Source of the DNA: Pseudomonadota bacterium
GTDB taxonomy: Bacteria > Pseudomonadota > Alphaproteobacteria > Sphingomonadales > Sphingomonadaceae
Assembly: GCA_023424275.1 (NCBI GenBank)
Contig: JAFAED010000391.1
Location: forward strand, 1-5,524
Length of the DNA stretch: 5,524 nucleotides
Direction: 5' to 3'
Part shown: positions 1 to 5,524 of the stretch, one piece after another
Layout: each line of letters begins with the position of its first letter
Numbering within the stretch: the first letter of the stretch is position 1
Translations under genes and position numbers: made by a program
Notes under the pieces: model-generated
Seen by the model: only the letters and a program-made list of their open reading frames with translations
Database searches by the model: none
What the model was told of the DNA's origin: nothing

Positions 1-425
1 GATTCGGCGGCGATCGTCGCATATTCGCTGCCGACGACATCGATCCCCGCGTCGGAGAAGGCCGTGGCGTCGAGCACGACCTCACCCGACACCGTATCGA
101 TGAGCTGGTAGCGTGCGCGCAACGTCCGCCGTTCGCGCGTTACCGCATCGTCGGCGCGGACGCCAAAGCCGGTGATCGAATCCTCCAGCCGGACATCGAG
201 GCGCAAGCGCTTGCCCGCGCCCTTTCCGCCCTGCGTCGCCTGAAGCCGGTCGCGCAGCGCGTTACGGACCAGCCAGCCCGAATGGCCTTCGATCGGCGCC
301 ACATCGACGTCGGCGAGCACCGTCGCCACCGCCCCCTTGCTGCCGTTCGCGTATAACGGACGCAATCCGCAACCGCCGATGGTCAGCGAAGCGGCCGCGA
401 GGCAGGAGACGAGAAGCAAACGCAT
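1..425 (-). CDS. lptE: LPS assembly lipoprotein LptE (3' end cut by window edge)
   Basis: LptE is the outer-membrane lipoprotein that plugs the LptD barrel and helps insert lipopolysaccharide into the outer leaflet. Reading leftward from ATG at 425-423, the frame stays open to position 1 and gives 141 codons, so the C-terminus is missing. The protein starts with a short signal peptide ([19 protein letters not shown]) with a lipobox-like IGGC and the lipidated Cys at residue 19. The mature part has LptE-like features: a start resembling LRPLY, an IEGHSGWLVRNALRDRL segment near residues 45-60, a basic stretch, then alternating strands including LRARYQLIDTVSGEVVLDATAF. The start codon overlaps the leuS stop (TGATG), and no Shine-Dalgarno sequence is visible, so translation probably depends on ribosomes finishing leuS. 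The identification rests on the lipoprotein signal, the position directly after leuS and general sequence resemblance; the family is diverse, so an alignment would firm it up. Confidence 0.85.
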   Translation of the reverse strand, partial: MRLLLVSCLAAASLTIGGCGLRPLYANGSKGAVATVLADVDVAPIEGHSGWLVRNALRDRLQATQGGKGAGKRLRLDVRLEDSITGFGVRADDAVTRERRTLRARYQLIDTVSGEVVLDATAFSDAGIDVVGSEYATIAAE

Positions 426-2974
426 CAGGGTACGATATTCACCAAACGATCGGGGACCACAATCACCTTCTTCGGCGTTGCGCCGGCGAGCAGTTCGACA
501 ATGCGCGGGCGCGCGAGCGCCGCCGCTTCGGTCGCTTCCTTGTCGAGGCCTTTTGCGATCGTCATCGTGTCGCGCAGCTTACCCGCCATCTGGATCGCGA
601 TTGTCACCTCGTCATCGACGAGCAGTGCCGGATCGGCGACGGGCCATGCGGCATCGGCGATCATCGCGCTCGTACGTTGGCTCTCGGGAAGCGCCGCCCA
701 AGCCTCTTCGGCAAGATGCGGCAGCATCGGCGCGACGAGCAGGATCAGCGTGCGGCACGCCTCGGCGCGCGTCGCCGAGGGCTGTGCCTTTTCGATATCG
801 TTGGCGAGCGCGTGGATCTTTGCCACCGCCTTGTTGAAGCCAAGCGATTCGATATCGGCGGCAACGCCGGCGATCGTCTGGTGCAGCTTGCGCGCGAGGG
901 TCTTGTCTTCGCCGCCGTCGCCGACATTTTCGGTGTCGCCGAACAGGCGCCACAGGCGCTGGACAAAGCGCCAGGCGCCTTCGATGCCGGCCTCGCTCCA
1001 CGGCAGGTCGCGCTCGGGCGGGCTGTCGGAGAGCATGAACCAGCGCGCGGCGTCGGCGCCATATTGGTCGAGGATGGCGTCGGGATCGACGACATTCTTC
1101 TTCGACTTCGACATCTTGATGACGCGGCCGACATCGACCGTATAGCCGTCGGCGGTCAGGATCGCGCCATCGGGTTTGCGCTCGACCTCATCGGGCGTGA
1201 AATAGAGCGGCGGCAAGCCTTCGCCCTGCACGCGGCTGTAGGTCTCGTGCGTCACCATTCCCTGCGTGAACAGGCTGGCGAAGGGTTCGGCGATGTCGAT
1301 CATCCCCATATGCTTGAGCGCGCGCGTCCAGAAGCGCGCGTAGAGCAGGTGGAGGATCGCATGCTCGATGCCGCCGATATATTGATCGACGGGCAGCCAG
1401 CGGCGGATGACATCGGCGTCGAACGGCTTGTCCGCCGGCGCCGAAGCGAAACGCAGGAAATACCAGGACGAATCGACGAAGGTGTCGAGCGTATCGGTCT
1501 CGCGCACCGCTGCGCCGCCGCAGGTCGGGCAGGCGACATGCTTCCATGTCGGGTGGCGATCGAGCGGATTGCCGGGAACCGAGAAATCGGCGTCCTCGGG
1601 CAGCACGACGGGCAGCTGGCTCTTCGGCACCGGCACCATGCCGCAGGCGGAGCAATGGATGAACGGGATCGGGGTGCCCCAGTAACGCTGGCGCGAGACG
1701 CCCCAGTCGGGCAGGCGCCATACGGTCGTGCCCTTGCCCCAGCCCCCATGTTCCGACCGCGCGATCACGGCGGCCTTCGCCTCGTCGATGCTCATCCCGT
1801 CGAGGAAGTGGCTGTTCACCAGCTTGCCGGGGCCGGTATAGGCCTCGGTGCCGGTGAAATGCTGCGCGGTCTTGTCGCCATCGGCGATGACGCGGTGGAC
1901 GGGCAGCTCGTACTTATGCGCGAAATCGAGGTCGCGCTGGTCGTGCGCCGGACAGCCGAAGATCGCGCCGGTGCCATAGTCCATCAGCACATAATTCACG
2001 ACCCAGACGGGCAGGTGCCAGTTCGGGTCGAGCGGGTGCTCGACGGCAATGCCGGTGTCGAATCCCATCTTCTCGGCGGTGTCGATCTGCTCGGCGGCGG
2101 TGCCTTGGCGGCGGCATAGCTCGATGAACGCGGCCAGTTCGGGCGAATCCTTCGCGAGCTTTTCAGCCAGCGGATGATCGGGCGAGATCGCCGCGAAGCT
2201 GGCGCCGAACAGCGTGTCGGGGCGCGTCGTGAAGACGTCGAATCCCGGCGCGCCGCCCGCCAGTTTGAAGCTGAACTCCAAACCCTGGCTCTTGCCGATC
2301 CAGTTTTCCTGCATCAGCCGCACCTTGTCGGGCCAGCTGTCGAGGCTGCCGAGCCCTTCGAGCAGTTCGTCGGCAAAGTCGGTGATCTTCAAAAACCACT
2401 GCGACAGCTTTTTCTTCTCGACGAGCGCGCCCGAGCGCCAGCCGCGGCCATCGATCACCTGCTCGTTCGCGAACACGGTCATGTCGACCGGATCCCAGTT
2501 GACGTAGCTTTCCTTGCGCGTGACGAGCCCATGCGCGAACAGGTCGAGGAACAGCGACTGTTCCTGCCCATAATAGTCGGGTTCGCAGGTCGCGAGTTCG
2601 CGGCTCCAGTCGATCGCGAGGCCGAGACGTTTCAGCTGGCCGCGCATCGCGGCGATATTGTCGCGCGTCCAGCCGCCGGGGTGGACGCCCTTTTCCATCG
2701 CGGCATTCTCGGCCGGCATGCCGAACGCGTCCCAGCCCATCGGGTGGAGCACGTCGTGGCCGGTCATCCGCTTGAAGCGCGCGAGCACGTCGCCCATCGC
2801 ATAGTTGCGGACATGCCCCATATGGATGCGCCCCGAAGGATAAGGGAACATCTCGAGGATATAGGCTTTCGGCTTGTCGGCCGTATCGGTCGTGGCAAAG
2901 CTGTTCGCCGCCTCCCACGCCTTTTGCCAGCGGGCGTCGGCGGCGAGGGCGCCAAAGCGCGGTTCGCGGGTCAT
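425..2974 (-). CDS. leuS: Leucyl-tRNA synthetase
   Basis: This cytoplasmic class I aminoacyl-tRNA synthetase charges tRNA-Leu with leucine using ATP. It has 849 residues, close to the 860 of the E. coli enzyme, and appears intact. The HIGH-type motif is HMGH at 51-54 and KMSKS is at 620-624. The CP1 editing domain keeps TTRPDT at 249-254 and HDQRD at 344-348, matching the E. coli editing residues T247/T248/T252 and D342/D345, so post-transfer proofreading is expected. RYWGTPIP lies near 430-437 and DSSWYFLRF near 501-509. Two CxxC pairs (C441/C444 and C482/C485) suggest a zinc ribbon, while the cysteines that E. coli has in its first zinc module are absent here (NWDP at 159-162). The C-terminal tRNA-binding domain ends with a typical [15 protein letters not shown]. 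The start at 2974 fits the family N-terminus, although the upstream ribosome-binding sequence is weak. It lies 52 bases after the DUF3576 gene and overlaps lptE by one base. Confidence 0.98.
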   Translation of the reverse strand: MTREPRFGALAADARWQKAWEAANSFATTDTADKPKAYILEMFPYPSGRIHMGHVRNYAMGDVLARFKRMTGHDVLHPMGWDAFGMPAENAAMEKGVHPGGWTRDNIAAMRGQLKRLGLAIDWSRELATCEPDYYGQEQSLFLDLFAHGLVTRKESYVNWDPVDMTVFANEQVIDGRGWRSGALVEKKKLSQWFLKITDFADELLEGLGSLDSWPDKVRLMQENWIGKSQGLEFSFKLAGGAPGFDVFTTRPDTLFGASFAAISPDHPLAEKLAKDSPELAAFIELCRRQGTAAEQIDTAEKMGFDTGIAVEHPLDPNWHLPVWVVNYVLMDYGTGAIFGCPAHDQRDLDFAHKYELPVHRVIADGDKTAQHFTGTEAYTGPGKLVNSHFLDGMSIDEAKAAVIARSEHGGWGKGTTVWRLPDWGVSRQRYWGTPIPFIHCSACGMVPVPKSQLPVVLPEDADFSVPGNPLDRHPTWKHVACPTCGGAAVRETDTLDTFVDSSWYFLRFASAPADKPFDADVIRRWLPVDQYIGGIEHAILHLLYARFWTRALKHMGMIDIAEPFASLFTQGMVTHETYSRVQGEGLPPLYFTPDEVERKPDGAILTADGYTVDVGRVIKMSKSKKNVVDPDAILDQYGADAARWFMLSDSPPERDLPWSEAGIEGAWRFVQRLWRLFGDTENVGDGGEDKTLARKLHQTIAGVAADIESLGFNKAVAKIHALANDIEKAQPSATRAEACRTLILLVAPMLPHLAEEAWAALPESQRTSAMIADAAWPVADPALLVDDEVTIAIQMAGKLRDTMTIAKGLDKEATEAAALARPRIVELLAGATPKKVIVVPDRLVNIVP

Positions 2975-3001
2975 TCGTCGGTTACCCCGTTAGTCTGTTT
3001 G

Positions 3002-3019
3002 GGCGCGCGAGCGCGCGCC
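3002..3019. repeat. GC-rich hairpin between the DUF3576 gene and leuS
   Basis: The 18 bases GGCGCGCG-AG-CGCGCGCC form a perfect inverted repeat with 8-base arms; a realistic RNA hairpin would have 7 pairs and a 4-base loop. It lies in the 52-base gap, about 27 bases before the leuS start in the leftward transcript. No run of T follows on either strand, so it does not look like an intrinsic terminator. It could stabilise transcript ends, act as an attenuating structure in front of leuS, or simply reflect CG-rich base composition. Confidence 0.45.
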
Positions 3020-3026
3020 GCCCTGA

Positions 3027-3500
3027 TTAGTCCCTGAAGGCGCTGCGGCGCAGGTCGCGAGCGCGGGTGAGGATGATTTCCTCGAGCTTCTGCACCGTGG
3101 CTGCCTGCACCGGCGCATCGACCCAGGTCCCGCCCTGCGAAACCTGCCGCGATGCCGCGACGCGCAGCGCATCGGCGCGCAGGTCGCGGTCGAGAATCGA
3201 CACGGTCACCTTCATCCGCTCACCCGGGTTCGACGGGTTCGCATACCAGTCGGTGATCACGACACCACCCGACGAATCGGCCTGGAGCAGCGGCATGAAC
3301 GACAGCGCGTCGAGCGAGGCGCGCCACAAATAGCTGTTCACGCCGATCGTCGTCACCTGGCTTGCCGCGAGGTCGGCGCGCGGCCGTTCCTTGCCGCCGC
3401 AGGCCGAAAGGCCAAGCACTGCAAGCCCGAGCAGCGCGAGCGCGGCCGGACGGCGGCCGAAGCTGGTGCCGGACTTGGCAGGGACGGAGAAGTGGAACAT
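3027..3500 (-). CDS. DUF3576 family lipoprotein
   Basis: This predicted 157-residue envelope lipoprotein of unknown function matches the DUF3576 family as I know it from alphaproteobacteria. An N-terminal basic and hydrophobic segment (residues 16-33) ends in the lipobox LSAC with Cys34 as the lipidated residue. The conserved core follows: TIGVNSYLWRASLDALSFMP at about 51-70, VVITDWYANPSNPGERMKVTV at about 80-100, then a WVDAPVQAATVQKLEEIILTRARDLRR tail at about 126-152. I chose ATG at 3500 because it gives a normal lipoprotein signal and has AAGG about nine bases upstream. An in-frame ATG at 3620 would add 40 residues ahead of the signal peptide and place it internally, which is unlikely. 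The gene is first in the leftward string with leuS and lptE, which suggests a cell-envelope role, but the molecular function is unknown. The stop is TAA. Confidence 0.88.
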   Translation of the reverse strand: MFHFSVPAKSGTSFGRRPAALALLGLAVLGLSACGGKERPRADLAASQVTTIGVNSYLWRASLDALSFMPLLQADSSGGVVITDWYANPSNPGERMKVTVSILDRDLRADALRVAASRQVSQGGTWVDAPVQAATVQKLEEIILTRARDLRRSAFRD

Positions 3501-3570
3501 GCCGATACACCTTGTCTTTTGTGCGCAGCCGGAAAACACAAGCCAGCCGGGCAGAACGATATTGCCAGCG

Positions 3571-3599
3571 TCTCTATCGCCCTTGTCGCCGCCCCGCAA
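3571..3599 (-). promoter_or_regulatory. Weak promoter candidate for the DUF3576-leuS-lptE string
   Basis: On the minus strand, TTGCGG (3599-3594) and TAGAGA (3576-3571) are separated by 17 bases. The -35 keeps the TTG core, but the -10 matches TATAAT at only three of six positions. Transcription would begin near 3564, leaving a leader of about 65 bases before the ATG at 3500. That is consistent with the shorter start chosen for the DUF3576 gene. This rests on consensus matching by eye only. Confidence 0.22.
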
Positions 3600-3626
3600 G
3601 CGCGGCAATTTCCGCTTCATCGCGGT

Positions 3627-3648
3627 TCAGATTCTGGTCAGATTCGGG
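3627..3648. repeat. Tandem 11-base direct repeat
   Basis: Two adjacent copies of TCAGATTCNGG (3627-3637 and 3638-3648) differ at one base. The 11-base period is about one turn of the DNA helix, so two protein subunits could bind the same face. It sits in the divergent region, just upstream of the promoter candidate for the rightward gene and upstream of the one for the leftward genes. A regulator site is possible, but two short copies could also arise by chance or by slippage. Confidence 0.45.
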
Positions 3649-3674
3649 ACCGACTGTGTTGATCGCGCAACAAT

Positions 3675-3704
3675 TTGGTCGAAAAGCGGGATCGTTGCGA
3701 TAAA
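3675..3704 (+). promoter_or_regulatory. Weak promoter candidate for the exported-protein gene
   Basis: TTGGTC at 3675-3680 and GATAAA at 3699-3704 are separated by 18 bases, with TG one base before the -10 (TGC-GATAAA), resembling an extended -10 element. Transcription would begin near 3711, giving a leader of roughly 65-70 bases. It lies in the most A/T-rich part of the region. The match is modest. Confidence 0.25.
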
Positions 3705-3778
3705 ATGACGGGATTTTCTGGAAATATCATGGCAGGGGGCCTATCTCCTGATTCGATTGGGGTTGGAGTCGCAGAGTG

Positions 3779-4492
3779 ATGGCGCGGACGTCGCGACATT
3801 TTTGGAAAGCCGGTCTCACCGCTTTGGCGGTGGCTTCGCTTGCCCTGCCTCCGGCACTCGCTGCAATGTCGCGCACTGGCAATATCGGCGATACCGCTCT
3901 CTCCGAAACGCTGCTCGGCCAGTTCACCCCCGCATCGGGCGACGAGCGGCTGATCGCGCGCTACACCAAAATGTCCGCCGAACAGCGCGGCAGCTTCAGC
4001 TTCACCCCCGCGTTGACCGACGAGAGCCGCAAGAACCGTGCGATCACCGTCGTGATCCGCGCGCGCGACGACGCATCGAGCGCCGCGCGCACGACCGCCA
4101 TCGCCGCAGGTCGCACCGCGCCGGTCGCGATTACGCCGGTGGCTTATAATCTTGGCGCGTCGGTCGGCTTCGAAAAATTCGTCACCCCGACGCTGCCGCG
4201 CGGCACCGACCTCCGGAACCTTCCGGTCGCGAAAGCGCCCGAACAGGATGAAAAGAAGCCGCGCTTCGCAACGCGCATGGTCAACCGGCCGAGCGATCCG
4301 AGCGGTGCAACCGACCGCGTCACTGCCCCGGGCAGCGACCAGGCCGTCGATGTCGTCAGCAGCTATCGCCTGACCAAGAATATCGATGTCACTGCGGGCG
4401 TCCGGTACAAGAGCGACGACCGCGTCGAGCCGCTGACCGATTCGCGCCGCGACAGCCAGGCTGTCTATGTCGGGACCGCGTTCCGCTTCTGA
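3779..4492 (+). CDS. Uncharacterised exported protein with outer-membrane-like C-terminus
   Basis: I do not recognise the family. The 237-residue protein has a clear Sec signal peptide: basic residues at 3-10, a hydrophobic core AGLTALAVASLALPP, and a likely cleavage after ALA at residue 28. The mature part has a Ser/Thr-rich region with an alternating stretch AITVVIRAR (88-95), an apparent strand YNLGASVGFEKFV (123-135), a charged proline-containing linker (about 139-185), and strands at about 189-210. It ends in QAVYVGTAFRF, with alternating hydrophobic residues and a terminal Phe, like the signal recognised by the BAM outer-membrane assembly machinery. GGAG at 3765-3768 precedes two adjacent starts: GTG at 3776 (7 bases away) and ATG at 3779 (10 bases away). 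I prefer the ATG, but the GTG would add only one residue. The few visible strands are fewer than a full barrel usually needs, so this may be a small or partly periplasmic protein. The gene appears monocistronic, and its tail overlaps the ThiE-like gene. Confidence 0.8.
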   Translation: MARTSRHFWKAGLTALAVASLALPPALAAMSRTGNIGDTALSETLLGQFTPASGDERLIARYTKMSAEQRGSFSFTPALTDESRKNRAITVVIRARDDASSAARTTAIAAGRTAPVAITPVAYNLGASVGFEKFVTPTLPRGTDLRNLPVAKAPEQDEKKPRFATRMVNRPSDPSGATDRVTAPGSDQAVDVVSSYRLTKNIDVTAGVRYKSDDRVEPLTDSRRDSQAVYVGTAFRF

Positions 4493-5079
4493 CGCGTCCG
4501 GCGTTTTGCCGCTTTTGTTTCCCACGCATCGATCGCCGCCCAACCGGGATTGAGGCCGCTTGCCTGACTCAGGGCCCGCGCGCGCTTTGCCGTCATCCCG
4601 CCAAGGGCAATCGCCTTTGCACCCGACGCACGCGCGAGCCGCAGCCATGCCGCCTGACCAAGCGCGGGGGCGTCCGGGTGCGAGCGGGTCGGATGAAGCG
4701 GCGAGACAAAGACGCTGTCGGCATCCGCGCGGCGCGCGCGGCGCGCCTCCTGCCGATTGTGGACCGGCATCGTGACGCGCAAACCGAGCCGGCGCGCCTG
4801 TGCGGCACGGCTGGCATCATGCTGACGCAAGTGAACGCCATCGGCGCCCCAGCGCCACGCCAGCCCGGGAGTCCCGGCAAGCAGGATCGTCAGCCCCCGC
4901 GTTCGCGCCGTCCGCATCAGGCGGCGCAACAGCCGCCACCGCGCGCCTGACGCCAGTGCGTCGTGGCGCAGGACGATGCCGCTACCCGGCGGCAGCAGCG
5001 CCGCGAGTTCCGTCATGCCGACGCGCAGCCGCTCGTCGCTGAAAAGCCAGATGTTCGGCAGGGGGTGGCGTCGGACCAT
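4465..5079 (-). CDS. Divergent thiamine phosphate synthase / TenI-like protein
   Basis: This is a cytoplasmic TIM-barrel protein of the ThiE/TenI family, 204 residues long, near the usual ThiE length. True ThiE joins HMP-pyrophosphate and thiazole phosphate into thiamine phosphate. Recognisable pieces are the first strand NIWLFSDERL (9-18), GADGVHLRQHD (78-88), VHN (106-108), SPLHPTRSHPDAPALG (126-141) and the phosphate-loop region ALGGM (158-162). Several residues usual in ThiE are changed: the QLR-K segment reads VLRHDAL, the N/D pair before GVHL is replaced around LAGTPGLAW, and the Ser/Thr-rich PTxTK loop reads PTRSH. I therefore leave the symbol blank; it may be a specialised alphaproteobacterial ThiE, a TenI-like protein, or a relative with another job. 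The C-terminal tail is unusually basic. ATG at 5079 is chosen because a strong AGGAAGGG lies just upstream; the open frame continues to 5262 but the extra part is Arg/Pro-rich and overlaps yggS. Confidence 0.82.
   Translation of the reverse strand: MVRRHPLPNIWLFSDERLRVGMTELAALLPPGSGIVLRHDALASGARWRLLRRLMRTARTRGLTILLAGTPGLAWRWGADGVHLRQHDASRAAQARRLGLRVTMPVHNRQEARRARRADADSVFVSPLHPTRSHPDAPALGQAAWLRLARASGAKAIALGGMTAKRARALSQASGLNPGWAAIDAWETKAAKRRTRQKRNAVPT
4499..4520 (+). terminator. Weak intrinsic terminator candidate for the exported-protein gene
   Basis: Seven bases past the TGA stop, CGGC-GTTTT-GCCG forms a four-pair all-GC hairpin, followed by C-TTTT-G-TTT. The stem is short and the T tract is interrupted, so efficiency is doubtful. 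It lies inside the 3' end of the oppositely oriented ThiE-like gene. Confidence 0.3.
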
Positions 5080-5081
5080 CG

Positions 5082-5089
5082 CCCTTCCT
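5082..5089 (-). promoter_or_regulatory. Ribosome-binding site of the ThiE-like gene
   Basis: AGGAAGGG on the minus strand ends two bases before ATG at 5079, with its AGGA core about six bases away. It is the best Shine-Dalgarno match in the window and it fixes the start of the ThiE-like protein at 5079, against the longer frame reaching 5262. Confidence 0.65.
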
Positions 5090-5135
5090 ATAGGCGCGTG
5101 CCGACAGGGCGCAACGCATGGGATCGGACGACAGG

Positions 5136-5524
5136 ATGAGCGAAGCAGCAGAGCGGCTAGCGGAGGTGCAGGCGAACATCGCCGATGCGGCGCGACGCGC
5201 GCAGCGGAAAGCCGAGGATATCTGCCTGATCGCGGTATCGAAGACGCACGATGCCGACGCAATCCGCCCGCTGATCGCCGCCGGCCAGCGCCATTTCGGC
5301 GAGAATCGCGTGCAGGAGGCGGCGGCGAAATGGCCCGCGCTGCGCGCCGAAACGCCGGACATCACGCTGCACCTGATCGGCCAGCTCCAGTCGAACAAGG
5401 CCGAGGAAGCGGTGGCGTTGTTCGATGCGATCCATTCGATCGACCGTAGTTCGCTGGTCGAGGCCATCGCCAAGGCGTGCACCAAGGCGGGCAAACAGCC
5501 GCAATTGTTCGTACAGGTCAATAT
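5136..5524 (+). CDS. yggS: YggS/PLPBP family PLP homeostasis protein (3' end cut by window edge)
   Basis: This family (YggS in E. coli, PLPBP in humans) binds pyridoxal 5'-phosphate with no known enzymatic activity and helps keep vitamin B6 and amino-acid pools balanced in the cytoplasm. The frame is open to the window edge and gives 129 complete codons of a protein usually about 220-235 residues long. Clear family motifs are LIAVSKTH with the PLP-binding Lys36, GQRHFGENRVQE at 50-61, HLIGQLQSNK at 79-88 and IHSIDR shortly after. From ATG at 5136 the N-terminus MSEAAERLAEV aligns without gaps to E. coli YggS, and the PLP lysine falls at residue 36 in both. An in-frame ATG at 5118 with GGG eight bases upstream would add six residues (MGSDDR) and cannot be excluded. 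It is transcribed away from the ThiE-like gene, with only 56 bases between the two starts. Confidence 0.93.
   Translation, partial: MSEAAERLAEVQANIADAARRAQRKAEDICLIAVSKTHDADAIRPLIAAGQRHFGENRVQEAAAKWPALRAETPDITLHLIGQLQSNKAEEAVALFDAIHSIDRSSLVEAIAKACTKAGKQPQLFVQVN

Larger units (their letters stand above)
3501..3778. other. Divergent intergenic region
   Basis: This 278-base stretch separates the leftward DUF3576-leuS-lptE string from the rightward exported-protein gene and should contain both promoters. It is visibly richer in A and T around 3660-3730 than the flanking genes. It holds a tandem 11-base repeat at 3627-3648 and weak promoter-like hexamers on both strands. I see no convincing coding frame, tRNA or strong terminator in it. 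Confidence 0.7.

Noticed and set aside
677..2119. Long rightward open frame of 480 codons antisense to leuS
   Set aside because: The minus strand here encodes intact LeuRS with all family motifs. The antisense frame has no recognisable domain and is the usual by-product of GC-rich third positions.
3002..3019. Hairpin as an intrinsic terminator between the DUF3576 gene and leuS
   Set aside because: No T run follows the stem on either strand.
2174..3037. Rightward open frame of 287 codons antisense to the 5' half of leuS
   Set aside because: It is fully covered by conserved LeuRS coding sequence, is rich in Arg/Ala/Glu, and has no domain or ribosome-binding support.
3501..3620. 40-residue N-terminal extension of the DUF3576 protein from ATG at 3620
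   Set aside because: It would bury the lipoprotein signal peptide inside the protein. The ATG at 3500 has an AAGG upstream and gives a normal signal.
3638..4648. Leftward open frame of 336 codons antisense to the exported-protein gene
   Set aside because: The rightward frame has a signal peptide, ribosome-binding site and outer-membrane-like C-terminus, while the leftward one has Arg/Gly/Ala-rich low-complexity composition. It would also span both the intergenic region and the ThiE-like gene end.
5087..5114. Possible leftward promoter TTGCGC (5114-5109) with TATAGG (5092-5087) for the ThiE-like gene
   Set aside because: Transcription would begin at about 5080, next to the ATG, leaving out the strong ribosome-binding site that overlaps this -10. 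The two readings are incompatible and the ribosome-binding site is the better match.
5080..5262. 61-residue N-terminal extension of the ThiE-like protein
   Set aside because: The added part is Arg/Pro/Cys-rich, overlaps yggS antisense, and lies upstream of a strong ribosome-binding site placed for the start at 5079.
4982..5521. Leftward open frame of 179 codons antisense to yggS
   Set aside because: The rightward frame carries unmistakable YggS motifs including the PLP lysine. The antisense frame is Ser/Ala/Arg-rich with no domain.

Overview
This window reads as ordinary chromosomal DNA from an alphaproteobacterium, most likely a sphingomonad (Sphingopyxis/Sphingomonas-like). The reasons are the very high G+C content with GC-rich third codon positions, the gene order DUF3576 lipoprotein - leuS - lptE (an arrangement I recall from sphingomonads and other alphaproteobacteria), and the style of the thiamine-synthase-like protein. 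That placement rests on memory of gene families and was not tested by a search.

Layout. Positions 1-3500 hold a leftward gene string: a DUF3576 lipoprotein (3500 to 3027), leucyl-tRNA synthetase leuS (2974 to 425) and the start of lptE (425 leftward, cut by the window edge). leuS and lptE overlap by one base (TGATG), so they are probably translationally coupled. A 52-base gap with a GC-rich hairpin separates the DUF3576 gene from leuS. Positions 3501-3778 form a divergent intergenic region with weak promoter candidates in both directions and a tandem 11-base repeat. A rightward gene (3779-4492) encodes an uncharacterised exported protein with an outer-membrane-like C-terminus. Its end overlaps, tail to tail by 28 bases, a leftward gene (5079 to 4465) for a divergent ThiE/TenI-type thiamine phosphate synthase family protein. 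From 5136 a rightward gene for the PLP homeostasis protein YggS/PLPBP runs off the right edge.

How the genes relate. The leftward string joins tRNA charging with an LPS-export lipoprotein and a small uncharacterised lipoprotein. The other three genes are separate units; the ThiE-like and YggS genes both touch B-vitamin cofactors (B1 and B6) and are divergently arranged, but nothing in the sequence shows joint regulation. Every gene except the exported protein belongs to a recognisable family. I see no mobile element, CRISPR, tRNA, rRNA, phage or defence signature. Points worth a second look are the exported protein, the eroded active-site motifs of the ThiE-like protein, the overlapping convergent ends, and the tandem repeat between the divergent genes.
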